The translations under genes and the position numbers were made by a program. This document shows positions 25,724-34,603 of a DNA stretch of 64,000 nt, piece after piece (within the stretch, counting starts at the first letter, position 1; each line of letters opens with the position of its first letter). The DNA comes from an uncultured Acidobacteriota bacterium (GTDB lineage: Bacteria; Acidobacteriota; UBA6911; CAINFC01). The DNA lies in the NCBI GenBank assembly GCA_903847975.1, contig CAINFC010000251.1, positions 39,801 to 103,800 of the forward strand, in the 5' to 3' direction. The notes under the pieces are model-generated. The model had not been told where the DNA came from and searched no databases. It worked only from the letters and a program-made list of their open reading frames with translations.

Positions 25724-27319
25724 ATGCAGAAAGATTTTCACGGAATTCAGCCTCGCGGCAGCCGATGGACAACCATCCTTATCCTGGTATTCGTTCTGGG
25801 AGTGGGAATCACCATCGGCACACTGATCAGTACCGGGGTCGACGCCCAGAAGAACGCCGCCGAACCATTGAAGTTCAGCAGCGGAGCCAAGGAGCTCACC
25901 GCGGAAAGCAGCCCGGTGGTCAAAGGCTTCAGCGATGTAGCCAAAGCCGTCGGACCGGCGGTTGTCAATATCAACACCGAATCGGTGATCCACAACCGGG
26001 TGCGCGGACCGCGCTCTCAGAAACGCTCCACCCCGGACCAGGAAGAGCCGGAAGGAATGTTTCCTTTCGATTTAAGGCGGTTCTTCGACATGCCGGAACA
26101 GCAGACCGTTCATTCGCTGGGGTCGGGCTTCATCGTCGACAGCAGCGGTTTCATTCTGACGAATTATCACGTCATCAACGGCGCCAGCAAAATAAAGGTA
26201 AATCTGTCCAACGGCGATGAGTATACCGCCAAGGTCATCGGCAAAGACGAGCTGACCGATGTGGCCGTTATCAAAATCGAGGGCAAGGAGCCTTTCCCCT
26301 TCGCCAGGGTGGGAGACTCCTCCTCGCTGCGCACCGGAGACTGGGTGGTGGCCATCGGCAGTCCTTTCGGCCTGCAGCAAACGGTAACCGCAGGGATCAT
26401 CAGCGCCACCGGCAGGGTGATGCAGGAAGTCGGTGCCTTCAACGATTACCTGCAGACGGACGCCTCCATCAATCGGGGCAACAGCGGAGGTCCGCTGGTC
26501 AACATGGCCAGCGAAGTGGTCGGGATCAACACCTTTATTCAGTCCACCTCGGGAAGCAGTGCCGGAGTCGGCTTTGCCATTCCATCGGTGGCATTCCGGG
26601 ATATCTACAACCAGCTGGCCACCAGCGGAGCGGTGCACCGCGGTTTTCTGGGAGTTTCCATGAATGTGCCCCCCCTGACTCCCGAAATGGCGAAGCACTT
26701 TGGAGTCCGCGGGGGCAAGGGTGTACTGATCACCCAGCTGATCAATGAGAAGGGAGAGCCCGCCAATGACGGGCCCGCCGCCCGGGCCGGCATGAAAGTG
26801 GAAGATGTCATCGTTGAGATCAACGGTCGGAAAGTCGAATCCCAGCAGGACGTGCGCACCATCATTGCCACCACCGCCCCGGGTAAAACCGTGACGGTAA
26901 AAGCTTACCGCAAGGGGGAACTGATCACTTTTAACGTAGCCCTGGTGGAGCGTACTCTGGAAAAGATCAGTGCCGAGCGGGGCGTGACCCTGGATGAGCA
27001 GCCGGAAGAGACTGCCAAGCCGCAGGAGATCGGCCTGACGGTAGACGACGTTTCCCAGGCGGTGGCCCGCCAGCTCCGGCTGGATTCCACGCAAGGAGTC
27101 GTGGTCGTCGAGGTTAAACCGGGGAGCCTGGCTGAAGAAGCCGGTCTCACCGCCAATGACGTCATCGTGGAACTCAACAGCAAGCCGGTCACCGGGGCCC
27201 AGAGCTTCGGGCAGCTTTTCCGCGGACTGCCGTCCGGCTCCGGAGCGGTTATCAAGTTCCTGCGCACCAGCCAGGACGGCCGCAGCAACCCGATCTACAC
27301 CTCCATGGTCAAACCTTAG
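25724..27319 (+). CDS. htrA: HtrA/DegP-family serine protease with two PDZ domains
   Basis: Periplasmic quality-control protease and chaperone. The 531-residue protein begins with a signal or anchor segment (TTILILVFVLGVGITIGTLI). The trypsin-like domain holds the triad H149 (TNYHVING), D179 (LTDVAVIKI) and S254 (GNSGGPL). Two PDZ domains follow, about residues 300-415 (start GFLGVSMNVPPLTPE; GKTVTVKAYRKGE) and 430-530 (ARQLRLDSTQGVVVVEV; GSLAEEAGLTANDVIVELN). The ATG lies just after a perfect AGGAGG. An acidic, arginine-rich loop (residues ~88-125) resembles the regulatory LA loop. It is convergent with the large vWA protein gene. Confidence 0.96.
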   Translation: MQKDFHGIQPRGSRWTTILILVFVLGVGITIGTLISTGVDAQKNAAEPLKFSSGAKELTAESSPVVKGFSDVAKAVGPAVVNINTESVIHNRVRGPRSQKRSTPDQEEPEGMFPFDLRRFFDMPEQQTVHSLGSGFIVDSSGFILTNYHVINGASKIKVNLSNGDEYTAKVIGKDELTDVAVIKIEGKEPFPFARVGDSSSLRTGDWVVAIGSPFGLQQTVTAGIISATGRVMQEVGAFNDYLQTDASINRGNSGGPLVNMASEVVGINTFIQSTSGSSAGVGFAIPSVAFRDIYNQLATSGAVHRGFLGVSMNVPPLTPEMAKHFGVRGGKGVLITQLINEKGEPANDGPAARAGMKVEDVIVEINGRKVESQQDVRTIIATTAPGKTVTVKAYRKGELITFNVALVERTLEKISAERGVTLDEQPEETAKPQEIGLTVDDVSQAVARQLRLDSTQGVVVVEVKPGSLAEEAGLTANDVIVELNSKPVTGAQSFGQLFRGLPSGSGAVIKFLRTSQDGRSNPIYTSMVKP

Positions 27320-27333
27320 TCTCCAAAGCCCCT

Positions 27334-27363
27334 CCGGGAGCACGGCCCAGGTCGTGCTCCCGG
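27334..27363. terminator. Hairpin between convergent genes, probable bidirectional terminator
   Basis: CCGGGAGCACG (27334-27344) pairs perfectly with CGTGCTCCCGG (27353-27363) around an 8-nt loop, 15 nt after the htrA stop. The following sequence is pyrimidine-rich (ACTCCTTCCCTCC), not a clean T-run. Nothing else is evident in the 129-bp gap. Confidence 0.55.
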
Positions 27364-27448
27364 ACTCCTTCCCTCCGTATCTCCCCTTTTCTTCCCGTCA
27401 GAAATAAAGCTTGACCGCCAGCTGAAAGCCTGATCATTTCTGCCCCTG

Positions 27449-30400
27449 CTATCGCCGCACCAGGGGCAGGTTGATGGTCCAGGGATAGAGCGTCCGGTCC
27501 CCAACCGTAACCGTCTGCCCGGTTCCTACACCGACACCATTCACTTCACCGGGGATATACCCTGGCGCCTGAATCAGAAGATTATAGGTGCCGGGAGGCA
27601 GATTGTCCAAAACGACGTTCCCCTGCTCATCCGTGTAAAAGGGCGGGAGGGATGGGTCGTTGGTGATATAAACCGGAATTCCCGGCCCGGCGCTGGAGGA
27701 CAATCCGGAGACCACCAGCGGCGACAGCAGGGACGGAAAATCCCTCAGGCTCACATGCAGGAGGATCCTGCCCAGGCTGGACAGAGGTCTGTAATGAGCA
27801 TGTGCGGGATACACTTCGGAGTAATTCATCTCCGCGTCCCGGAACTGGGCAAACACCCAGCAATCGCCGCCAGCATTCGGGCTCAGCGTCCAGGAAACCT
27901 GCGGTTGAAAAGTCTGCCATGCCGAGCGCAGGAAGTTCCTGGAGTTGCTGATTCTCATGATCGGGACGGCCGCATTCGTCCGGTGCTGCGAAGGGACCAC
28001 GTCTTCGACTTCCAGGTGGAGCACCACGGAAGTTGAAGACACGAAGCGCACGTTCCGTCCGATGATAACGCTGCCGATCGGGGGAAAGGGATCGGCTTTG
28101 GGGATCCCGCTGAAAATATGGCTGGGCGCACTCAGGTACCCGGCTTCGCTGACGCCGTGCAGGTAGTAATAAAAGGTGGTTCCGTTCGTCAATCCTTCGT
28201 CGGAATGGAGTCCGGCTTCCTTGGGGGAGTCGAAGTCCGGAAGCCTGGTAAAGGGACCATCCGGGCTGGTGGCCCGGAAAAGACGGATCCACCGGTAGGC
28301 GGCATGAGCCGGGTAGCGGATCAGATTCGCCCCGGACTTCAGGGGAGGATGCGGCCGCAGGTCGTTGGAAACCTGGCTGATCACCCCGGCATCCACCGGT
28401 TTGGGCAGGGCGTCATCGACAGGATGGAGCGGATTGGCTCCCCGCTTCACCTCAGACCCGTCCATTTCACCTCCGGAATCGGTATCGGCGTCGCACGGAT
28501 TCAGACCGGCCGAAAACTCCTCCAGGCTGGTCAGCCTGTCAAGGTCCGGATCCAGACTGCTATCGGCTGTCAGGTAATCCAGGCAGGAGTGCTGTTTTTC
28601 GTAGAGATCGATCAGCCCGTCCTTGTCGGTGTCTCCGACCGTCTGCTCCACCGGTTCATAAACGTTGAAAGAGCCTCTGGCCACACGGGTAAAGGTGTCG
28701 CCAAGATTATCTTCTCCGGTGGCGGTTACAACCACGTTATAAGAGCCGCGCTTGGAGTACTTGCCTTCGTCATATCGTCCGGTCCGGCTCCCTTGTGTCG
28801 TCCGGTAGTAGAATCCTCCATAAACCCCGTCTCCGGCACCGCCGTCCTGATGCCCACCGTCGTCATACAGAAGGATGGGATCCAGGCTGCCGTCCGGGTG
28901 TTCGACCTCGGCGCTGACCCGCGCCCCGAGCACGGCCCCTTTCCGGTCTGTCAGGCTGACCAGAATGGGCATGGTCTGCCCGACCAGGAACTGGTTTGTC
29001 GAAAAGGGGTATTGCGCCCCGCCATATGCGCCAAAAAAGAGCCTCATCTGCGCACCTTGCTTATTCACCCCCGAGAGGATCACCAGGACATCGGAACCTC
29101 CGCCGCCGTCCGAAAGGGTAACATCCCAACTCCCATCCGCAAGTACCGGCACACGGAAGGTGGCATGATTCCCGGAAACGAAAACCAGAGCTCCGCCCAC
29201 TCCGTTCCGGACCGGATTGCCGAGCGGATCATCCACCTGGACATTTTTGATTCCGCCCGACCAGGCAATGGAAAATAAGGCATCGGTTATGCCCCCTTCC
29301 TTGATGGGAATGGAAACCGTCCTGGTCCCGTTGGGGCTCAGGACGACCCGCTCTTCCCGGATTCGCTCATGATTCTGCACTCTCTCCGCTGCCAGAGCGT
29401 ATGCGTTACCGAGCTGCACCAGCAACGGCGGCAGGCCGGCTGCCGGAGCACGCATCGCCGCCTGGCCCGGGCCCACGGCAGCAGCGGTCGCGGGCGGGGG
29501 ATCGACATAATAATAGAGCCCCCCGGTATCGGCGGCAATCGACTGCAGCAGCGGCTGGTCGGTGGTCGGACCCAAAGCAATTGCGTTTACCTTGATTTTG
29601 TGGGTTTGCAATGTGGAGCGCACATCGGCCCAGTACTTGGCTTCGTTTTCCATTCCGTCGCTGAGCAGGACAATCCAGCGTTCCGTCGGGGGAACGGGGC
29701 GGCCTCGGACCGACATCAATTCCGTGTCGCCGACCTCCAGTCCGTCCCCGATCGAGGTCCAGCCGTCGGAAACGATGGAATCGATCGCCGTCTTGGCGGC
29801 GCTGCGGGCTCCGGCAACGCTCATCAGGGTAAGCGGGTAGAGCCGGGTGGCATCTGTATTCGTTTCGACCGTATCGCCGGTAAAGCTGACCACCCCGGTC
29901 TGGTCGGTGCTGCGCGCCGAATCCACGTAGAGAGCGGCGGCGGCCTTGGCCGCGGTGATCTTCGGAGCGCCCGCCGGCTCGCTCATGCTTCCCGACCGGT
30001 CGATCACCAGCATCTGATCTACCTGGCGGCTGGCGTAATAAACGACGGCCTCCGCCCCGGCGCTGGCAATTTCGCTTCCGTCCCACAGCTGAACAAACAA
30101 ATTATAAGTCGAGGCGGAACCGGGGGCCTTTTCCGGCGCCTGGGCTACCAGCCAGTAGTCCCCCTGAACGTAGGAACCGGACAGGATGTCCGCCTCGTCG
30201 GCGGCCGCCCCTTTGGCACCGACATAAGCCCGGAAGTCGCTGGTTTTCAGACCTTCCACGGATGGCGAGCCCAGGGTGGCAGGGCCGGAAACCCTGACTT
30301 TAATTAAGAACCTCTCCGGGGCATCCAGCGGTCCCACATAGGCGATGGGTTCCGGCAAAGCCGGCTCGCGAATCGACATTTTTATGCTGCCGCAGTCGAA

Positions 30401-31678
30401 AAGAAAATCGATGGTTCCGGCACTGATATTGGTCCCGGTGATCACGGCCCCCAAGGTGGTGTAGGCATCGCTGCCGGACCGCTGCAGCAGGGCATGCGAG
30501 GCGGTGCTATTGGACTTGAGAATCCGGGTGACCCGGTTGGTCCCTTTGATGCCCACCAGCGCATAGTTGGCGGCATCCCCGGTCCCCTGAAATCCGATCA
30601 CCCCTCCGGCGGGGCAGTTGGTGGCGGCCGCCTCCAGGTAACGGGCCCCCCAGCGCAAAACGCCGACCGTGCCTGCCGTGCCCAATGTCGCAGAAATGAC
30701 CGGCACATCGCCAAACACCAGGCTGTTGCCGTCATTTTCATCCCGGTATCGGAAGCGCGAAGGAGTGGGAGCGGAGCTCAGATCCAGCTGCTTGGTGTAG
30801 TTGGCGATCGTAAAATCCTGAAACAGGTTCTCCAGGCTGCGACTGGAAGTAAACAAAGCGATTGCTTCGCGAACCGCCTTTTCCACATCCGGGGGATCGT
30901 TGTTGGCCTGGGCCCGCTGCCAAAGTTTGACAACAAAATCGGAGCCGCCGGAGGGTTCCGTAGCGGAAGTGGAGCCGAGCTGTTCCGATAAATAGGTCCA
31001 CCATAGAGAGGTCGGGTAGGTCAGGTCCCAAATCGTGCGGTTCGGATTGGCAAGATAGCCCGTATTTTCGCCGACATAGCCGCAGCAGCAGCCCGCGGCA
31101 TCCCAGGAGTCGAGGTCGGAGAAAACTTTGTCCTGCATCATCCGGGCCGTCCCTTCAAGCGGCATGGCCCACTGCGGCCATTTGCCGAAGGTAATGTAAG
31201 CGAACTGGACATGGTGGAACATCTCATGCCCCACGACCGACCGTATGCATCTTTCCGAAGCGCTGATGTAGCTAGTGGCGGGCATCTGAATGGCATCCGC
31301 CGGCGCATTGCCGGAATCGCATCCGCATCCGACGGTAAAGGTATACATGTCCCGGTTGGTGCTGGTCCAGTTCGGAGCCTGGAATCCCATATTGATGTAG
31401 CCTACGTGGTATCCGTTCGGGTTTCCAGCGGATGCGGCACTGGAATTGTTGGCCGCATCCACCATGCGCTGCGCCTGGCCGTCGGGCATGTAATCCAGAT
31501 CCGGCGACGGCGGCGGCGATGCGGGGTTGTATGGATTATTGTTGGTATAGTGAATGATATAGCTGAAATTCGGCGAGCTGAGGGAATCGGGCAGGGACGG
31601 ATAAAGCGGCATGAGTCCTGCGGCCATCAGGGGTACCGCGATAAAAATGACCAGCAGCCGACCCGGACGGTATTTCAT
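27449..31678 (-). CDS. Giant secreted protein: HExxH metalloprotease-like, von Willebrand A and calcium-repeat domains
   Basis: A 1409-residue exported protein. After a signal peptide (residues ~7-27) the first ~330 residues hold a gluzincin-like zinc site: GHEMFHHVQF with H151, E152 and H155, and a downstream Glu in EGTARMM near 178 as possible third ligand. Residues ~550-740 form a vWA domain with an intact MIDAS (VIDRSGSMSEP and later LLSDGMEN). Around 1010 there is a thrombospondin-3/EF-like calcium loop, DTDKDGLIDLYE, with more Asp-rich turns after it. Around 1130-1210 is an FN3-like segment, and the last ~80 residues are a carboxypeptidase-regulatory-like sandwich (FYTDEQGNVVLDNLPPGTYN). 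The start at 31678 has GGGAGG 6 nt upstream. The substrate is unknown. It may act on host or matrix protein or as an adhesin. Confidence 0.75.
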   Translation of the reverse strand: MKYRPGRLLVIFIAVPLMAAGLMPLYPSLPDSLSSPNFSYIIHYTNNNPYNPASPPPSPDLDYMPDGQAQRMVDAANNSSAASAGNPNGYHVGYINMGFQAPNWTSTNRDMYTFTVGCGCDSGNAPADAIQMPATSYISASERCIRSVVGHEMFHHVQFAYITFGKWPQWAMPLEGTARMMQDKVFSDLDSWDAAGCCCGYVGENTGYLANPNRTIWDLTYPTSLWWTYLSEQLGSTSATEPSGGSDFVVKLWQRAQANNDPPDVEKAVREAIALFTSSRSLENLFQDFTIANYTKQLDLSSAPTPSRFRYRDENDGNSLVFGDVPVISATLGTAGTVGVLRWGARYLEAAATNCPAGGVIGFQGTGDAANYALVGIKGTNRVTRILKSNSTASHALLQRSGSDAYTTLGAVITGTNISAGTIDFLFDCGSIKMSIREPALPEPIAYVGPLDAPERFLIKVRVSGPATLGSPSVEGLKTSDFRAYVGAKGAAADEADILSGSYVQGDYWLVAQAPEKAPGSASTYNLFVQLWDGSEIASAGAEAVVYYASRQVDQMLVIDRSGSMSEPAGAPKITAAKAAAALYVDSARSTDQTGVVSFTGDTVETNTDATRLYPLTLMSVAGARSAAKTAIDSIVSDGWTSIGDGLEVGDTELMSVRGRPVPPTERWIVLLSDGMENEAKYWADVRSTLQTHKIKVNAIALGPTTDQPLLQSIAADTGGLYYYVDPPPATAAAVGPGQAAMRAPAAGLPPLLVQLGNAYALAAERVQNHERIREERVVLSPNGTRTVSIPIKEGGITDALFSIAWSGGIKNVQVDDPLGNPVRNGVGGALVFVSGNHATFRVPVLADGSWDVTLSDGGGGSDVLVILSGVNKQGAQMRLFFGAYGGAQYPFSTNQFLVGQTMPILVSLTDRKGAVLGARVSAEVEHPDGSLDPILLYDDGGHQDGGAGDGVYGGFYYRTTQGSRTGRYDEGKYSKRGSYNVVVTATGEDNLGDTFTRVARGSFNVYEPVEQTVGDTDKDGLIDLYEKQHSCLDYLTADSSLDPDLDRLTSLEEFSAGLNPCDADTDSGGEMDGSEVKRGANPLHPVDDALPKPVDAGVISQVSNDLRPHPPLKSGANLIRYPAHAAYRWIRLFRATSPDGPFTRLPDFDSPKEAGLHSDEGLTNGTTFYYYLHGVSEAGYLSAPSHIFSGIPKADPFPPIGSVIIGRNVRFVSSTSVVLHLEVEDVVPSQHRTNAAVPIMRISNSRNFLRSAWQTFQPQVSWTLSPNAGGDCWVFAQFRDAEMNYSEVYPAHAHYRPLSSLGRILLHVSLRDFPSLLSPLVVSGLSSSAGPGIPVYITNDPSLPPFYTDEQGNVVLDNLPPGTYNLLIQAPGYIPGEVNGVGVGTGQTVTVGDRTLYPWTINLPLVRR

Positions 31679-31872
31679 TTCGGCCTCCCACGAAACAGAA
31701 AGTAAATCTCGAAATGGATTGTTCTGTACCTGCTTATATTTGGGCACTGTGGATGGGATTTGTCAACTATTATTTCCTTTTTTCCTCCTCCGATCCTCAC
31801 CAGAAAGCGCTTCCATTCGATCCTTCCCGACCTCCGGGGGAGATCCAGGCGCTCTTCCCCGCTTCCTCCACC

Positions 31873-31901
31873 TTGAACTCCGGCGGAGGAACTCCTACAA
31901 T
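31873..31901 (+). promoter_or_regulatory. Predicted strong sigma-70-type promoter for the GH36-like gene
   Basis: -35 TTGAAC (31873-31878), 17-bp spacer, -10 TACAAT (31896-31901), about 70 bp before the ATG at 31976. It lies in the 297-bp region divergent from the vWA protein gene, where I see no other clear element. Confidence 0.6.
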
Positions 31902-31975
31902 AAAGTCACATTCAAAACTGAATCAGGGGTCTCAGGCAGCACGGTATAAAGGTCCTCCAGGAGGATACAAGGAAA

Positions 31976-34543
31976 ATGCATCTACGATTCTTTTTTTCTG
32001 CGGATTCCAGTCCTGTGGCCCGGATCCGTGCCCGGCATGGTATTTTGAAAGCGCTGGCCCTCATCACCCTGTCTGCTTTCTGTTCCCCGCCGGCATTCCC
32101 GCAGGACGCCGGACCGGATCAGCCTTTCTCCTGGGCTCTTGGCCCAACCCGCACCGCGCTCGACCTTCGCCCCGCAGGAATCAGCCCTTTTGCCATTACG
32201 GGATTAAGCGGGGCGGTGGAAGTGGACGGGAAATGGGTATCCCTGAACGAGGCCCGTCTGCTTGCCTCCACCGGGAGCGGATCTGCGCTGCGGCTCGAAT
32301 TCCAGCTCGCCGGCTCCGGGTGCCGGTGGACCTGGGATGTGGCCTACCGGGATAACGGGCTGGAGCTCGTCGCGACTCTGCATAACCGGGGAACGGCTGC
32401 GGTGACCCTCGGCCAATGGGATGTCCTTTCTTTTTCCGGTCCGCCCGGGCAGCCGTGGCCGGGCGCAGAGAAAAGGGGGGAAGTGCGGTTTTTCCGCTGG
32501 CGGCCCTGGGATATGCGCGTGGAAACCCTGGATTCGGACGGCGGCCGGCACTGGTCGGACAATCTCCTGCTGCTCATGGATCCGGCTTCGCGGCAGACGT
32601 TCCTCTCCGCTTTCCTGACCATGGACCGGATGCACTGCCGGCACAGCGTCGCTTTTTCTCCCGCCGCCGGCATCGAAAGCTACAAGGCGACCTGCCGTTT
32701 CGGAGAGTACGTCCTGGCGCCGGGTCAGACGCTGGCTTCCGAGAAGCTGCGCCTCTCCTTCCCCTCCAACCCCTACCGGGCGCTGGAGGACTGGGCCGAG
32801 CGGATCCGCGCCGGGAAAAACCCCTCTTTTGCTGCCCTGCCGCCCGTCTGCCTGAAAAGTTCCGCTTGGATCGACCACTGGAACGAGCAGGAAGGGGGCT
32901 ATGCCGAAGTGTCGCTCGAAATCGCCAAAGCGATGCGGGAGAAGCTCCGCGGATTTGATGTGGGCATTTTCCGGGTGAACACCTTCGTCGGGCTGGACCG
33001 GGGAATTCCGGGCAACTGGCTCCAGGCCAGCGAGCGCCATTTCCGCTCCACGAACGGGTATGTCAACTTCCTCCAGGAGCTGCAGAAACTGGGCTTCCAG
33101 CCCGGGGTGTGGGTTTCGCCTTTCTGGTTTTTCGGCGAAGCCGAAGGCGTGCTGGAGGAAAACCGCGAAAACCTGCTGCTCGACAAGGAAGGCAGGCCGA
33201 TCACGGAAATCGTCAACTGGGCCGGCGACCTGGGAGACGTCACCCCTCTGTCGCGCCTGCATAAGTACTACCTGGACGGCACGCATCCCAAAACGGCCGA
33301 TTTCATCCGGAAAATATTTGCCCGCAACCGGGAACTGGGCGTCCGCTTCTATATGCTCGATTTTCTCCAGGTGCCGACCGGCGCCCGCCTGGCGGCTCCG
33401 AACCGGACGCCCCTGCAGGCGGCCATCCGCATCCTGGACCTGATCCGGGAGACGGCAGGACGGGACACCCATCTGCAGACGGCGGTATCCTCCACGCCGG
33501 CCTTCACCGGGCGGATCGATGCCGCCCGCGTCGGCAGGGATTTCGGGGAAGGCCGCCCCATGCAGGGGGGGCCGCAGAGCCACTGGCGAAACGCCACCTA
33601 TGTGCTCCATGACGATCATTACGCCAACCTGTTTTACCTGCTGCAGAATGCGGCGACCTCCTACTTCACGCACCGCAAGCTTTACATCAACGATCTGAAC
33701 GAGCTGACCATCGACAAGCCGCTGCCCCTGGAACATGCCCGGATTGCCGCCACCATCTTCGGGATGAGCGGCACACCGCTGATGCTGGGCGACGATTTCC
33801 GCCGGATCGACGAAGAGCGGCTCCGGCTGGTCAAGCTCTGCCTGCCCCGGACCGTCGGGGTACCCGTCCCGGTCGACCTTTTCGAACATGTCTTCCCGCA
33901 TGATTACGCCCGTTACCTGAAGCTCAGCGTGCCCGCCTCCTGGGACCATTACCAGGTGGTGGCCGTTTTCAACCTGGACCGGGAGGCGTACCGCGCCGAA
34001 CTCGACTTTGCCGGGCTGGGGCTGGACGCCTCCAAGCCCTACCGTATCTTCGAATTCTGGGACGGGGTTTACTGCGGGACCTATGCCCGGAGCTACCGGA
34101 CGGTCATTCCGCCCAATTCCTGCCGCCTGTTCCGCGTTTCGGAGGCCCGGCCGTATCCCTGGCTGCTCTCCACCGATATGCACATCCAGCAGGGAGCCGT
34201 CGAGGTGGAATCGATGCAGTGGGATCCCGAACGGCGGCGCCTGTCGGGAACGGCAACCCGGCCGGCGGGCGAAAAGGGGAATCTCTATTTTCTGATGCCC
34301 CGGAAAATGAGGGCGGTCAACGACAAGGGACTCTTCCTGCTCAAGGAACTGGAGGACATGAATGTCGTCATCCGCAAAGAGATCCGGTTCACGCGGGAGA
34401 AGGAATCGTTCGAGCTTTTCTTCGAACCCTGGGAAGAAAAATATGTGGCCGCCCGGTCTCTTTTGCCCTACGCCACGGAAGCCGAATGGCTCGAGTATGT
34501 CCGGAAACACCGCCTCCCCGGCGACACCAGGATCATTGAATAG
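31976..34543 (+). CDS. Secreted glycoside hydrolase, GH36/clan GH-D alpha-galactosidase-like
   Basis: An 855-residue protein with a signal peptide (about residues 20-42, ending SAFCSPPAFPQD). The middle of the protein looks like a clan GH-D barrel: KSSAWIDHWNEQEGG, FQPGVWVSPFWFFGEAEGVL (the GxWxxP region), then RFYMLDFLQVP, where D462 is the candidate nucleophile, and later SGTPLMLGDDFRRIDEERL, which is common in GH36/GH27 enzymes. The flanking N-terminal ~270 residues form a beta-sandwich and the C-terminal ~200 residues another. Ribosome site AAGGAAA follows an AGGAGG. It would release terminal sugars from oligosaccharides in the periplasm or outside the cell. The exact sugar is unclear. 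Confidence 0.7.
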   Translation: MHLRFFFSADSSPVARIRARHGILKALALITLSAFCSPPAFPQDAGPDQPFSWALGPTRTALDLRPAGISPFAITGLSGAVEVDGKWVSLNEARLLASTGSGSALRLEFQLAGSGCRWTWDVAYRDNGLELVATLHNRGTAAVTLGQWDVLSFSGPPGQPWPGAEKRGEVRFFRWRPWDMRVETLDSDGGRHWSDNLLLLMDPASRQTFLSAFLTMDRMHCRHSVAFSPAAGIESYKATCRFGEYVLAPGQTLASEKLRLSFPSNPYRALEDWAERIRAGKNPSFAALPPVCLKSSAWIDHWNEQEGGYAEVSLEIAKAMREKLRGFDVGIFRVNTFVGLDRGIPGNWLQASERHFRSTNGYVNFLQELQKLGFQPGVWVSPFWFFGEAEGVLEENRENLLLDKEGRPITEIVNWAGDLGDVTPLSRLHKYYLDGTHPKTADFIRKIFARNRELGVRFYMLDFLQVPTGARLAAPNRTPLQAAIRILDLIRETAGRDTHLQTAVSSTPAFTGRIDAARVGRDFGEGRPMQGGPQSHWRNATYVLHDDHYANLFYLLQNAATSYFTHRKLYINDLNELTIDKPLPLEHARIAATIFGMSGTPLMLGDDFRRIDEERLRLVKLCLPRTVGVPVPVDLFEHVFPHDYARYLKLSVPASWDHYQVVAVFNLDREAYRAELDFAGLGLDASKPYRIFEFWDGVYCGTYARSYRTVIPPNSCRLFRVSEARPYPWLLSTDMHIQQGAVEVESMQWDPERRRLSGTATRPAGEKGNLYFLMPRKMRAVNDKGLFLLKELEDMNVVIRKEIRFTREKESFELFFEPWEEKYVAARSLLPYATEAEWLEYVRKHRLPGDTRIIE

Positions 34544-34603
34544 CAGGGGCCGGAAAGCCGTCCTCCGGCCCGGCATCCGGGCGCTCTGTGCTCCCCGCTC
34601 GGC

